Positions 46,404 to 55,669 of a stretch of DNA of 64,000 bases are shown in pieces. This DNA is from Luteimonas granuli. GTDB lineage: Bacteria; Pseudomonadota; Gammaproteobacteria; Xanthomonadales; Xanthomonadaceae. Within the stretch, counting starts at the first letter, position 1, and each line of letters starts with the position of its first letter. The notes beneath the pieces are model-generated. The model searched no databases. It was not told the origin of the DNA and was given only the letters and a program-made list of their open reading frames with translations. The DNA lies in assembly GCF_007795095.1 (NCBI RefSeq), contig NZ_CP042218.1, positions 1,240,001 to 1,304,000 of the forward strand, in the 5' to 3' direction. The translations under genes were made by a program, and so were the position numbers.

Positions 46404-46521
46404 CTGACCGGAAGGGCGCGCGGGGAGATGCCCCCTCCTGCGTCCGGTGGCGGACACCGGCGGACGTCCGGGACGCTCGCTCCGGACACTGCGGCCCCGG
46501 CCTGAAACCCTTCCGGATCAG
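46404..46521. promoter_or_regulatory. Cluster of inverted repeats, candidate activator sites
   Basis: Upstream of the sigma-54 promoter lie CCGGTG-N5-CACCGG (46444-46460), the palindrome CGGACGTCCG (46461-46470), and GTCCGG-N10-CCGGAC (46466-46487). A longer pair, CTGACCGGAAGGG (46404-46416) and CCCTTCCGGATCAG (46508-46521), brackets them. NtrC-type activators bind such dyads 70-150 bp upstream of the promoter. An AT-rich patch (about 46360-46405), unlike the surrounding GC-rich DNA, could be a bend/IHF site and includes the receptor promoter region. The rest of 46263-46582 holds no gene. Confidence 0.5.
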
Positions 46522-46533
46522 AGACTTGGCGTT

Positions 46534-46548
46534 TGGCACGGAGCCTGC
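46534..46548 (+). promoter_or_regulatory. Sigma-54 (-24/-12) promoter of the exporter operon
   Basis: TGGCACG-gagc-CTGC matches the consensus TGGCACG-N4-TTGC with one substitution (T to C). The invariant GG (46535-46536) and GC (46547-46548) are separated by exactly 10 bp, as required. The predicted start is near 46560, 23 bp before the adaptor ATG. The operon itself encodes a sigma-54 activator, supporting the call. Confidence 0.8.
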
Positions 46549-46582
46549 GTATCCCAGGGTGAACACCACCCCGGAACGCTCC

Positions 46583-47875
46583 ATGTCCCCTCTCCGCCCC
46601 ATCCGTGATACGTCCGGCCAGGACGCCCCCCGCGAGCCCCTCGCCACTGGACGACGCCTGCGGCGCTGGACCTGGCCCGCGCTGGCGGGTGTCCTCCTGC
46701 TGGCCGCGGCCGCGTGGACGGTGGCGTCCTGGGCCTCCGGCGGCCGCTCGCTCGATGCTTCGCGCCTGCGCATCGCCGAAGTGGTGCGCGGCGACCTGGT
46801 CCGCGACCTCTCGGCCGACGGGCGCGTGATTGCCGCCAACAGCCCCACGCTGTACGCGATCGCCGGCGGCACCGTGACGCTCCGGGTGGTGGCCGGCGAT
46901 ACCGTGGAGAAGGGCCAGGAGCTGGCGGTGATCGACAGTCCCGAACTGCGCAGCCGGCTGGTGCAGGAAGAGTCCACGCTCGCCAGCCTGCAGGGCGAAG
47001 CCAACCGCGCCATGCTCGACGCGCGGCTGACCCGCTCCGATGCGCAGAAGCTGCTCGACCAGGCGCTGATCGACCACGTCGCCGCCCAGCGCGACGTCGA
47101 ACGCTACCAGCGCGCCTGGGAAGGCGGCGCGGTGTCGAAGAACGAGTACGACCGCGCGCTCGACGGCCTGAAGAAGGCCGAGATCGGCGTGGCCGCGGCC
47201 CGGCAGGACTTCGCGCTGCAGGGCCAGGGCGCCGGCATCGACGCCAGCAACAAGCGCCTGCTGGCCGAGCGCCAGGAAGCCGTGGTGGCGGAACTGCGCC
47301 GCCAGGTGGAGGCGCTCACGCTGCGCGCGCCGTTCGACGGCCAGGTCGGCCAGGTGCAGATCGCCCAGGGCACCAACGTGGCCGCCAACGCGCCGATCCT
47401 GGGCGTGGTGGACCTGTCGCAGTTCGAGGTCGAGATCAAGGTCCCGGAGAGCTTCGCCCGCGACCTCGGCATCGGCATGCCGGCCGAGGTCAGCAGCGTC
47501 GGCAGGCAGTGGCCGGCCGAGATCTCGGCGGTGTCGCCGGAAGTCGTCAACGGCGAGGTAAATGCGCGCCTGCGCTTCGCCGATGGCAAGCAGCCGCCCG
47601 GACTGCGGCAGAACCAGAGGCTGTCGGCGCGCATCGTAATGGATACACGCAACGACGTGCTGATGGTCGAACGCGGCCCCTTCCTCGAACAGCATGGCGG
47701 CAGCTTCGCCTACGTCGTGGAAGGCGGCAGCGCCACGCGGCGTCCGATCCAGGCCGGGGCTTCCAGCCTCTCCGCCGTCGAGATCGTTTCAGGGCTGCAG
47801 GCCGGCGAACGCATCGTCGTGTCGGGCAGCGATCAGTTCCAGCAAGCGGACCGCGTCCGCATTTCCGGAGAATGA
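46583..47875 (+). CDS. ABC exporter periplasmic adaptor (MacA/HlyD-like)
   Basis: A 430-residue membrane fusion protein anchored by one N-terminal helix (about 28-50). Lipoyl half GGTVTLRVVAGDTVEKGQELAVIDS, a long coiled-coil hairpin (about residues 120-230), lipoyl half LRAPFDGQVGQVQIAQGTNVAANAP, and beta-barrel domains follow. It links an inner-membrane ABC transporter to an outer-membrane channel. First gene of the sigma-54 operon; the stop is 2 bp before a possible small ORF. Confidence 0.9.
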   Translation: MSPLRPIRDTSGQDAPREPLATGRRLRRWTWPALAGVLLLAAAAWTVASWASGGRSLDASRLRIAEVVRGDLVRDLSADGRVIAANSPTLYAIAGGTVTLRVVAGDTVEKGQELAVIDSPELRSRLVQEESTLASLQGEANRAMLDARLTRSDAQKLLDQALIDHVAAQRDVERYQRAWEGGAVSKNEYDRALDGLKKAEIGVAAARQDFALQGQGAGIDASNKRLLAERQEAVVAELRRQVEALTLRAPFDGQVGQVQIAQGTNVAANAPILGVVDLSQFEVEIKVPESFARDLGIGMPAEVSSVGRQWPAEISAVSPEVVNGEVNARLRFADGKQPPGLRQNQRLSARIVMDTRNDVLMVERGPFLEQHGGSFAYVVEGGSATRRPIQAGASSLSAVEIVSGLQAGERIVVSGSDQFQQADRVRISGE

Positions 47876-47877
47876 CC

Positions 47878-48092
47878 ATGAACGCAAGCATCAATTCCCC
47901 CCCCGGCCGCACTGGAGTTCGGCCGAGCTGGCCGACGCCGTCCCCCGGCGCCTGAGCGGGCTGTCGCACTTCGATGTGCACCCCGACGCCCCGTTCGCTG
48001 AATCCGCGAACGGCGAACCCCACCGTGCGCTCCAGCTGTCACACCACTACGTGCCGGACTCGGTCCTCCCCGGCATGTTCCGCGCGCACTGA
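47878..48092 (+). CDS. Candidate small protein (71 aa) with frameshift in a C8 tract
   Basis: An ATG 2 bp after the adaptor stop starts MNASINSPP, then meets CCCCCCCC at 47896-47903. As sequenced the frame ends after 25 codons (47955). With one more C it would continue to 48092 as a 71-residue peptide with normal-looking composition (HWSSAELADAVPRRL, LSHFDVHPDAPFAE, ALQLSHHYVPDSVLPGMF) and strong G/C bias at third positions. It sits inside an exporter operon, between adaptor and ATPase. It could be an exported peptide, a small accessory subunit, or a non-coding stretch. I do not recognise the sequence. Confidence 0.5.
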
Positions 48093-48127
48093 TGCCCTCT
48101 TCCGCCACCTAACAAGGATCCACCGCC

Positions 48128-48886
48128 ATGCTGGACATGCGCCAGGTCACCAAGGTCTACCGCACCGAGCTGGTCGAGACGCACGCGCTGCGCTCGCTCG
48201 ACCTCAGCGTGAAGGAAGGCGAGTTCGTCGCCGTCACCGGCCCGTCCGGCTCGGGCAAGACCACCTTCCTCAACATCGCCGGTCTGCTCGAGACCTTCAC
48301 CGGCGGCGAATACCACCTCGACGGCGTCGACGTGAGGGGGCTCGGCGACAACGCGCGCTCGCGCCTGCGCAACGAGAAGATCGGCTTCATCTTCCAGGGA
48401 TTCAACCTGATCCCGGACCTGAACCTGTTCGACAACGTCGACGTGCCGCTGCGCTACCGCGGCATGCCCGCCAACGAGCGCAAGCTGCGCATCGAGGACG
48501 CGCTGGGCATGGTCGGCCTGGGTTCGCGCATGAAGCACTTCCCGGCGGAACTCTCCGGCGGCCAGCAGCAGCGCGCGGCGATCGCTCGCGCGCTCGCCGG
48601 CAGCCCGCGCCTGCTGCTGGCGGACGAACCCACCGGCAACCTGGACACGCAGATGGCGCGCAGCGTGCTCGAGCTGCTGGAGGACATCAACCAGCAGGGC
48701 ACCACCATCGTCATGGTCACCCACGACCCGGAGCTGGCCGCGCGCGCGCACCGCAACGTGCACATCGTCGACGGCATGGCAACCGACCTCACGGTGGAGC
48801 CCGGCCTGACCCGTGCCGCCCGGGCGGGCCGCATCGAGGCCGAGGCCGTGGCCAACGCCAACGCCGCCGCCGACGCCGACGCCTGA
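48128..48886 (+). CDS. ABC transporter ATPase (MacB/LolD type)
   Basis: A 252-residue nucleotide-binding subunit. Walker A GPSGSGKTT near residues 38-46, Q-loop FIFQGFNLIPDLN, signature LSGGQQQRAAIARAL, Walker B LLLADEPTGNLD, and H-loop VMVTHDPE. The pattern is that of type VII (MacB/LolD) ABC transporters. The final 30 residues are an Ala-rich tail. It is preceded by AACAAGGATCC before the ATG. Works with the two permeases that follow. Confidence 0.94.
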   Translation: MLDMRQVTKVYRTELVETHALRSLDLSVKEGEFVAVTGPSGSGKTTFLNIAGLLETFTGGEYHLDGVDVRGLGDNARSRLRNEKIGFIFQGFNLIPDLNLFDNVDVPLRYRGMPANERKLRIEDALGMVGLGSRMKHFPAELSGGQQQRAAIARALAGSPRLLLADEPTGNLDTQMARSVLELLEDINQQGTTIVMVTHDPELAARAHRNVHIVDGMATDLTVEPGLTRAARAGRIEAEAVANANAAADADA

Positions 48887-48896
48887 GGACGCAGCC

Positions 48897-50201
48897 ATGT
48901 TCGCCTATTACTTCAGGCTCGCCCTGCGCAGCTTCCGCCGCAACAAGGCGCTGACCGCGCTGATGGTGCTGGCGATCGCGCTGGGCATCGGCGCCAGCAT
49001 GACCACGCTGACGGTGTTCAAGGTGCTCTCCGGAGACCCGATCCCCGGCAAGAGCGACCGTCTGTTCCTGGTGCAGCTGGATCCCGAACCCGTCGCCACC
49101 CAGGTTCCCGGCGAAGAGCCGATGGAACTGCTCACCCGCTACGACGCCGAGGAACTGCTGCGCCAGGCGCGCGGCGTGCGCCAGGCGATGATGGTCGGCG
49201 GCCGCACGATCATCGAGCCCGGCTCGTCGACGCTCAAGCCCTTCATCGACCAGGCGCGCTATGCCACCGCCGACTTCTTCCCGATGTTCGAGGCACCCTT
49301 CCTCCACGGCCAGGGCTGGAGCCGGAGCGACGACGACGCCCGCGCCCGCGTGGTGGTGATCTCGAAGACGCTGAACGACAAGCTGTTCGGCGGCGCCGAC
49401 AGCACCGGCCGCGAACTGCGTCTCGACGGCAGCGCGCTGCGCATCGTCGGCGTGCTCGACGACTGGTCGCCCAGCCCCAAGTTCTACGACCTCAACACCG
49501 GTGCCTACGGCCGCGACGAGCAGGTCTTCATCCCCTTCTCCACCGCCATGGACCTGGATCTGACGACCACCGGCATGACCAACTGCTTCGGCAACAGCCC
49601 GGTCAGCGACAGCCGCGACATCGCCGCGGCCTGCGCCTGGATCCAGTACTGGGTCGAGCTCGAGAGCCCGGCGCAGGCGGGCGACTACAAGGCCTGGCTC
49701 GACAACTACTCCGCCCAGCAGAAGACCGCCGGCCGCTTCCAGCGCGAACCGAACGTGCGCCTGCGCGACGTCATGTCCTGGCTGGACTTCCGCCAGGTGG
49801 TGCCGGGCGACGTGCGCCTGCAGATGTGGCTGGCGCTGGGCTTCCTGCTGGTCTGCCTGCTCAACACCGTCGGCCTGCTGCTGGCCAAGTTCCTGCGCCG
49901 GGGCGGCGAGATCGGAGTGCGCCGGGCGCTGGGCGCGTCGCGGCGGGACATCTTCGCGCAGTGCCTGGTGGAGGCGGGCACGGTCGGCCTCGCTGGCGGC
50001 GTGCTCGGCCTCGGGCTGGCGCTGCTGGGCCTCTGGGCGGTGCGTCAGCGTCCGACCGGCTATGCCGCCCTCGCCCACCTCGACGGCTCGATGCTGCTCG
50101 CCACCTTCGGGCTCGCACTGGTCGCGAGCCTGCTCGCCGGCCTCCTGCCGGCGTGGCGCGCGATGCAGATCACGCCCGCGGTACAGCTGAAATCGCAGTA
50201 G
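48897..50201 (+). CDS. ABC transporter permease, FtsX/MacB family (1)
   Basis: A 434-residue permease with one N-terminal helix (about 20-40), a periplasmic MacB_PCD domain of about 270 residues, and three C-terminal helices (FtsX domain, LALGFLLVCLLNTVGLLLAKFLRRGGEIGVRRALGA is the cytoplasmic coupling region, given here as VRRALGASRRDIF for the hallmark). Two such proteins form the heterodimeric channel. Starts 10 bp after the ATPase stop. Confidence 0.92.
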   Translation: MFAYYFRLALRSFRRNKALTALMVLAIALGIGASMTTLTVFKVLSGDPIPGKSDRLFLVQLDPEPVATQVPGEEPMELLTRYDAEELLRQARGVRQAMMVGGRTIIEPGSSTLKPFIDQARYATADFFPMFEAPFLHGQGWSRSDDDARARVVVISKTLNDKLFGGADSTGRELRLDGSALRIVGVLDDWSPSPKFYDLNTGAYGRDEQVFIPFSTAMDLDLTTTGMTNCFGNSPVSDSRDIAAACAWIQYWVELESPAQAGDYKAWLDNYSAQQKTAGRFQREPNVRLRDVMSWLDFRQVVPGDVRLQMWLALGFLLVCLLNTVGLLLAKFLRRGGEIGVRRALGASRRDIFAQCLVEAGTVGLAGGVLGLGLALLGLWAVRQRPTGYAALAHLDGSMLLATFGLALVASLLAGLLPAWRAMQITPAVQLKSQ

Positions 50202-50236
50202 GCCCGACCCGGCCCTTCCCGTTCGAGGAACCACAC

Positions 50237-51463
50237 ATGGACATCCGACCCATCCTTTCCACCCTGCTGCGGCACAGGACGGCCGCGGCGCTGATCGTGC
50301 TGGAGATCGCGCTGAGCTGTGCGATCGTCTGCAACGCGCTGTTCCTGATCGCCGAGCGCATCGACGCCGTCTCCCGGCCCAGCGGCATCGCCGACCGGGA
50401 ACTGCTGCAGATCCGGCTCAGCGGCATCGGCCCCACCGAGAATGCAGACGCCCGCACCCGCGAGGACATGGCGGCGCTGCGCGCCGTGCCCGGCGTGGCC
50501 GGGGTCACCATGGTCAACCAGTTCCCGTTCTCCAGCAGCGCCTCCAACTCCGGCCTGACCCTGAGCCCGGAGCAGGAGCGTGCGTCGCTGGTCGCTGCGA
50601 CATACCAGGGCGACGAGGCCATGGTCCGCACCCTGGGCATCCGGCTGGCCGCCGGCCGCGACTTCCGGCCGGACGAGTTCATGGACGCCACCGCCCTGGA
50701 ACAGGTCACCGACTACAGCACCCTGTCCAGCCCCACCATCGTCAGTGCATCGGTCGCGGAGAAGCTGTTCCCGGGCGCGAACGCCCTGGGCAGGACCGTC
50801 TACCTGGGCCCGGTGCCGCTGACCATCATCGGCGTGGCGGAAACCCTCACCCGGCCCAACGAAGCCGGCAGCGGCAACATGACGGATTCCCTGATCCTGC
50901 CGGTCCGGAACAACTACACCAACGGCGGCTCCTACATGGTCCGCGTCACCGACCCCGCGCGCCGCGACGAGGTGCTGGCCGCGTCGGTCGCCGCGCTGGA
51001 GAAGGTCGACCCCAACCGCCTGGTGATCGACCAGCAGACCTACAGCGCGATCCGCGACCGCTTCTTCCGCGCCGACCGCGACATGATCGTGCTGCTCAGC
51101 GTGGTCTGCCTCGCCCTGCTGGTGGTCACCGCGCTGGGCATCGTCGGCCTGGCAAGCTTCTGGGTCCAGCAGCGCAGCAAGCAGATCGGCATCCGCCGGG
51201 CGCTGGGCGCCACCCGGGGCCAGATCCTGCGCTACTTCCAGACCGAGAACTTCATCCTCGCCACCATCGGCATCACCCTCGGCATGCTGCTGGCCTTCGG
51301 CATCAACCAGCTGCTGATGGGCCGCTACGAGCTGCCGCGGCTGCCGCTGGCCTACCTGCCGGTGGGCGCGGTCACGCTGTGGCTGCTCGGGCAGATCGCC
51401 GTCTACGGCCCGGCACGCCGCGCGGCCTCCGTGCCTCCGGCCGTGGCCACGCGCAGCGTATGA
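50237..51463 (+). CDS. ABC transporter permease, FtsX/MacB family (2)
   Basis: A 408-residue partner permease with the same layout: N-terminal helix (about 18-38), periplasmic domain, three C-terminal helices and the coupling motif IGIRRALGATRGQILRYFQ. It differs strongly from the first permease, so it is not a recent duplication. Ends in PARRAASVPPAVATRSV, the usual FtsX-family C-terminal motif. The regulator gene begins 10 bp downstream. Confidence 0.92.
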   Translation: MDIRPILSTLLRHRTAAALIVLEIALSCAIVCNALFLIAERIDAVSRPSGIADRELLQIRLSGIGPTENADARTREDMAALRAVPGVAGVTMVNQFPFSSSASNSGLTLSPEQERASLVAATYQGDEAMVRTLGIRLAAGRDFRPDEFMDATALEQVTDYSTLSSPTIVSASVAEKLFPGANALGRTVYLGPVPLTIIGVAETLTRPNEAGSGNMTDSLILPVRNNYTNGGSYMVRVTDPARRDEVLAASVAALEKVDPNRLVIDQQTYSAIRDRFFRADRDMIVLLSVVCLALLVVTALGIVGLASFWVQQRSKQIGIRRALGATRGQILRYFQTENFILATIGITLGMLLAFGINQLLMGRYELPRLPLAYLPVGAVTLWLLGQIAVYGPARRAASVPPAVATRSV

Positions 51464-51473
51464 TCCGGGTCCG

Positions 51474-52817
51474 ATGCCGACCATCCTGATCATCGACGAC
51501 AATCCCGCCGTCGCCACAGCGCTGGAGGTGCTGTTCTCGCTGCACGACATCGACAGCGTGTCCGCGCGGTCCCCCGACGAGGGGCTGGCGCGGCTGCGCG
51601 AGGGCGGCGTCGACCTGGTGGTGCAGGACATGAACTTCCATGCCGACACCACCTCGGGCGAGGAAGGCATCGCGCTGTTCCACGCGATCCGCGGCCGGGA
51701 ACCCGACCTGCCGGTCATCCTGCTCACGGCCTGGACGCACCTCGAGTCGGCGGTCGACCTGGTCAAGGCCGGCGCCGCCGACTACCTGGCCAAGCCATGG
51801 GACGACCGCAGGCTGCTGGCGACGGTCAACAACCTGCTGGAGCTGTCCGAGGCGCGGCGTGAACTCGCCCGCCATCGCGGCGCCGAGCGCCGCCGTCGCG
51901 ACGCGCTGGCGCAGGGCCACGACCTGTGCGGCGTGGTCTACGCCGACCCCGCCAGCGAACGGCTGCTGGCGCTGGCCTGCCAGGTGGCGCGCTCGGAGCT
52001 TCCGGTGCTGATCACCGGGCCCAACGGCGCCGGCAAGGAGAAGATCGCCGAGATCGTGCACGCGAACTCGATGGTCAAGGACGGCCCGTTCGTCGCGCTC
52101 AACTGCGGCGCGCTGCCGGGCGAGCTGATCGAGGCCGAACTGTTCGGCGCCGAGGCCGGGGCCTACACCGGGGCCGGCAAGGCGCGCGAGGGCAAGTTCG
52201 AGGCCGCCGACGGCGGCACCCTGTTCCTGGACGAGATCGGCAACCTGCCGCCCGCCGGCCAGATGAAGCTGCTGCGCGTGCTCGAGACCGGACGCTTCGC
52301 GCGCCTGGGCAGCAATCGCGAACGCCAGGTCAGGGTGCGCGTGGTCAGCGCCACCAACGCCGACCTGCCGGCGATGATCCGCGACGGCCGCTTCCGGGAG
52401 GATCTCTACTACCGGCTCAACGCCGTCGAGCTGCGGCTGCCGCCGCTGGCCGAGCGGCCCGACGACATCCTGCCGCTTGCACTGCACTTCCTGCCGCCGG
52501 GCAAGCGCCTGCGCGCCGACGCCGAGCGCGCCCTGCTGCGCCACGCCTGGCCGGGCAACGTCCGCGAACTGCGCAACGTAGTGCAGCGCGCGGCGCTGCT
52601 GTCGGCCGGCGAGGCGGTCGCCGGGGACGCGCTGGGACTGCCCGCGGCCAGCGGCTCCACGCACGGGGCGCACGTCGCCGAGGAACCCGATCGCGCCGCC
52701 ATCGAATCCGCCCTGGCCCGCAGCCGCGGCGTGCTGGCGCAGGCGGCCAGCGAACTCGGGCTGTCGCGGCAGGCGCTGTACCGCCGCCTCGACCGCCTCG
52801 GCATCCGACGCGACTGA
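51474..52817 (+). CDS. Sigma-54-dependent response regulator, NtrC family
   Basis: 447 residues. The receiver domain has phospho-acceptor Asp52 (VVQDMNFHAD). The AAA+ domain has Walker A GPNGAGKE (182-189), the sigma-54-contacting loop GAYTGA at 229-234 (Tyr replaces the usual Phe of GAFTGA, a known tolerated form), Walker B GGTLFLDEIG and the Arg-finger region. A Fis-type helix-turn-helix ends the protein (AASELGLSRQALYRRLDRLGI). It probably activates the sigma-54 promoter at 46534-46548, making the operon self-regulated. Confidence 0.94.
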   Translation: MPTILIIDDNPAVATALEVLFSLHDIDSVSARSPDEGLARLREGGVDLVVQDMNFHADTTSGEEGIALFHAIRGREPDLPVILLTAWTHLESAVDLVKAGAADYLAKPWDDRRLLATVNNLLELSEARRELARHRGAERRRRDALAQGHDLCGVVYADPASERLLALACQVARSELPVLITGPNGAGKEKIAEIVHANSMVKDGPFVALNCGALPGELIEAELFGAEAGAYTGAGKAREGKFEAADGGTLFLDEIGNLPPAGQMKLLRVLETGRFARLGSNRERQVRVRVVSATNADLPAMIRDGRFREDLYYRLNAVELRLPPLAERPDDILPLALHFLPPGKRLRADAERALLRHAWPGNVRELRNVVQRAALLSAGEAVAGDALGLPAASGSTHGAHVAEEPDRAAIESALARSRGVLAQAASELGLSRQALYRRLDRLGIRRD

Positions 52818-54127
52818 TGCGCCGGCCCTGGCGCCCGCCGCTGGGCCTGGCCTTCGTCGCGCTCGCGCTCGTCTGCATGGCGTTTGCGGTGGGGCTGGCG
52901 CTGTGGCTCGAGACCTGGATCCGGCCGCGCTGGCTGGCGCTGCCGGTGGCGGTGCTGCTGCCGCTGCCGCTGCTGCTCTACCACGTGCGCCGCCTTCTGC
53001 GTCCGGCGCGTTCGCTGTTCCGCGCGCTCGCCGGCAGCGTGGCCAGCTACCGCGACGGCGACTACAGCTTCGGGGTGTCCTGGGACGGCCGCGGCGAGCT
53101 GGCCGAACTCGTGGACGCGCATCGTGCGCTGGGCGACACGCTCCGCGACCAGCGCCAGCGCCTGGTGCAGCGCGAGCTGCTGCTCGACACCATGGTCCAG
53201 AACACGCCGGTGGCGATGCTGCTGGTGGATCCGTCCGGCCACGTCGTGCTCGGCAACCTCGCGGCACGCAAGCTGCTGGGCGATGGGCACCGGCTCGAGG
53301 GTGTGGCCTTCGACGAACTGCTCGCGCGCGCGCCCGAAGCGCTGCGCGACGCCTTCGCCCGCGGCGGCGACGGCATGTTCACCGTCGGCAGCGAGGACGA
53401 CGAGGACATCTACCACCTGAGCCGCCGCCTGTTCCGCCTCAACGGACGCCGCCATGAACTGGTGCTGCTGCGCCAGCTCACCGCCGAGCTGCGTCGTCAG
53501 GAGGTGCAGACCTGGAAGAAGGTGATCCGGGTGATCAGCCACGAGCTCAACAATTCGCTGGCACCGATCGCGTCGCTGGCCCACTCGGGCGCGGAGCTGC
53601 TGAAGCGCGGCCAGTACGAGCGCCTGCCGGCGGCGCTGGCCACGATCGAGGAGCGCGCGCGCCACCTCGAGGGTTTCCTGCGCGACTACGCGCGCTTCGC
53701 CAAGCTGCCCGCGCCGCGGCTGGAAGCGATCGAGTGGCAGGCCTTCCTGGAGCGACTGCGCAGCCAGGTGGAATTCGGCATCGAGGGCCACGTCGAGGGC
53801 AGCGTTCGCGCCGACGCCGCCCAGCTCGGGCAAGCGATGCTCAACCTGTTGAAGAACGCGCACGAATCCGGCTCGGAGCCCGGAGGCGTGCGCGTTTCGC
53901 TGCGCCGCCTGCCCGAAGGCTGGCGCATCGACGTGCTCGACCGCGGCAGCGGCATGAACGAAACGGTGCTGTCGAACGCGCTGCTGCCGTTCTATTCCAC
54001 CAAGCGCCACGGCACCGGCCTGGGCCTGGCGCTGGCGCGTGAAATCGCCGAAGCCCACGGCGGCCGCCTCGCCCTGCTCAACCGCGAGGGCGGCGGCCTG
54101 TGCGTGAGCATGGTGCTGCCCGACTGA
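52817..54127 (+). CDS. Sensor histidine kinase, NtrY-like
   Basis: A 436-residue kinase with two N-terminal helices (about 8-30 and 37-54) and almost no periplasmic domain, so it may sense membrane state or the transporter. A HAMP-like linker, a PAS domain (LDTMVQNTPVAMLLVDPSG), HisKA with His242 in VISHELNNSLAP, and HATPase with NLLKNAHESG, DRGSGM and GTGLGLALAREI follow. Its ATG overlaps the regulator's TGA by one base. Last gene of the exporter operon; convergent with glmU 4 bp away. Confidence 0.92.
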   Translation: MRRPWRPPLGLAFVALALVCMAFAVGLALWLETWIRPRWLALPVAVLLPLPLLLYHVRRLLRPARSLFRALAGSVASYRDGDYSFGVSWDGRGELAELVDAHRALGDTLRDQRQRLVQRELLLDTMVQNTPVAMLLVDPSGHVVLGNLAARKLLGDGHRLEGVAFDELLARAPEALRDAFARGGDGMFTVGSEDDEDIYHLSRRLFRLNGRRHELVLLRQLTAELRRQEVQTWKKVIRVISHELNNSLAPIASLAHSGAELLKRGQYERLPAALATIEERARHLEGFLRDYARFAKLPAPRLEAIEWQAFLERLRSQVEFGIEGHVEGSVRADAAQLGQAMLNLLKNAHESGSEPGGVRVSLRRLPEGWRIDVLDRGSGMNETVLSNALLPFYSTKRHGTGLGLALAREIAEAHGGRLALLNREGGGLCVSMVLPD

Positions 54128-54131
54128 ACCC

Positions 54132-55520
54132 CTACGGGGAGGAGGAGGCCGGGGGTTCCGGTTTCCGGGTCGGACGATGCCAGGCGTCGATGGTCTGCTG
54201 GCGACCGCGGGCGAGGGTCAGCTTGCCCTCGGGCGCGTTGCCGGTGATCACCGAACCGGCGCCGATCGTGGCCTGGCGGCCGATGGTCACCGGCGCCACC
54301 AGCGACGAATTCGAGCCGATGAACGCACCGTCCCCGATCGTGGTGGTGGACTTGTTCACGCCGTCGTAGTTGCAGGTGATGGTGCCGGCCCCGACGTTGA
54401 CGCCGGCGCCGATGTCGGCGTCGCCCAGGTAGCTGAGGTGGCTGGCCTTGCTGCCCACGCCGAGCACCGCGTTCTTGGTCTCGACGAAGTTGCCGATGTG
54501 CACGCCGTCGGCAAGCACGGTGCCGGGGCGCAGGCGCGCGAACGGGCCGATGCGCACCGCGCCCTCGGTGCGCGCACCCTCGATGTCGCAGTGCGCGCGC
54601 ACCTCGGTGCCCGGGCCGAGTTCGGCGTCGCGGATGCGGCAGAACGGCCCGATGCGCACGCCGTCGCCCAGCACCACGCGGCCCTCGAACACCACGTCGG
54701 CATCGATCTCGACGTCGCGCCCGGCCGTGACTTCTCCGCGGATGTCGACCCGCGCCGGATCGGCGAAACGCACGCCCTCGCCGCACAGCGCGCGCACCAG
54801 GCGCCGCTGCATGGCGCGCTCCAGCTGCGCCAGCTGCCAGGGATCATTCGCGCCCTCGGTCTCGACCGGATCGTCGACGAACACCATCTCCGCGGCGCTG
54901 TACTCCGCCGCCGCCATGGCGAAGACGTCGGTCAGGTAGTACTCGCCCTGGGCGTTGTCGCTCGACAGCCGGCCCAGCCAGTTCTTGAGCGCGGTCGCCT
55001 CGGCGGCCAGCACGCCGGTGTTGATGGTGCTGATGCGGCGCTGCGCGGCGTCGGCGTCCTTCTCCTCGACGATCGCCCCCACGTTGCCTTCGGGATCGCG
55101 GACGATGCGGCCGTAGCCGCGGGGATCGTCGACCTCGGCCACCAGCACGGCAAGGCGGTCGCCGGCGGCGAGCAGGCGTCGCAGCGTGGCGGTCGTGATC
55201 AGCGGCACGTCGCCGTAGAGCACCAGCACCTGGGCGCCGTCGGGCACGCCGGGCATCGCCTCGCGCACGGCATGGCCGGTGCCGAGCCGGCTCGCCTGCT
55301 CCACCCACTCCAGGTCGGCCTGGCCCGAGAAGGCTTCACGCACCTGGTCGCCGCCGTGGCCATGGACGACGTGGATGGCGGCGGGCCCAAGCGCGCGCGC
55401 GGCATCGATCACATGCGCGAGCATCGGCCGGCCGGCGATCTTCTGCAGCACCTTCGGCAGGTCCGACCGCATGCGCTTTCCCTCGCCGGCGGCGAGGATC
55501 ACGACGTGGAGTTCGGTCAT
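54132..55520 (-). CDS. glmU: Bifunctional GlmU (GlcN-1-P acetyltransferase / GlcNAc-1-P uridylyltransferase)
   Basis: Makes UDP-GlcNAc. 462 residues (E. coli 456). N-terminal pyrophosphorylase with [28 protein letters not shown] and GYGRIVRD; C-terminal left-handed beta-helix of hexapeptide repeats with [21 protein letters not shown] and the catalytic-His region. The ATG at 55520 matches the family; an in-frame ATG at 55541 adds seven residues. The terminal Pro/Ser tail is unusual. The gene is adjacent to the ATP synthase operon, as in many gammaproteobacteria. Confidence 0.96.
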   Translation of the reverse strand: MTELHVVILAAGEGKRMRSDLPKVLQKIAGRPMLAHVIDAARALGPAAIHVVHGHGGDQVREAFSGQADLEWVEQASRLGTGHAVREAMPGVPDGAQVLVLYGDVPLITTATLRRLLAAGDRLAVLVAEVDDPRGYGRIVRDPEGNVGAIVEEKDADAAQRRISTINTGVLAAEATALKNWLGRLSSDNAQGEYYLTDVFAMAAAEYSAAEMVFVDDPVETEGANDPWQLAQLERAMQRRLVRALCGEGVRFADPARVDIRGEVTAGRDVEIDADVVFEGRVVLGDGVRIGPFCRIRDAELGPGTEVRAHCDIEGARTEGAVRIGPFARLRPGTVLADGVHIGNFVETKNAVLGVGSKASHLSYLGDADIGAGVNVGAGTITCNYDGVNKSTTTIGDGAFIGSNSSLVAPVTIGRQATIGAGSVITGNAPEGKLTLARGRQQTIDAWHRPTRKPEPPASSSP

Positions 55521-55669
55521 CGGACTGTGCTCGTCGGGCATGGTGCGTCCTGTCGCGGTTGCCGGCAGGCCATTCTAGCGAGGGGTGCTGCTAGCATGCG
55601 CGCAATGCCGCCGACCGCGCCGAATGTCATGCCCGGGTTCCGGATCCACGGGTCCGGGGAGCGCCCGCG

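Noticed and set aside
46420-46452. Degenerate copy of the type B repeat upstream of the exporter operon
   Set aside because: Only a short match (ATGCCCC...CTGCGTCC) without the core dyad; could be chance in GC-rich DNA.
47896-47903. C8 tract as a proven phase-variation switch
   Set aside because: The same sequence has an obviously erroneous C7 tract in atpB, so slippage in vivo cannot be claimed from this consensus.
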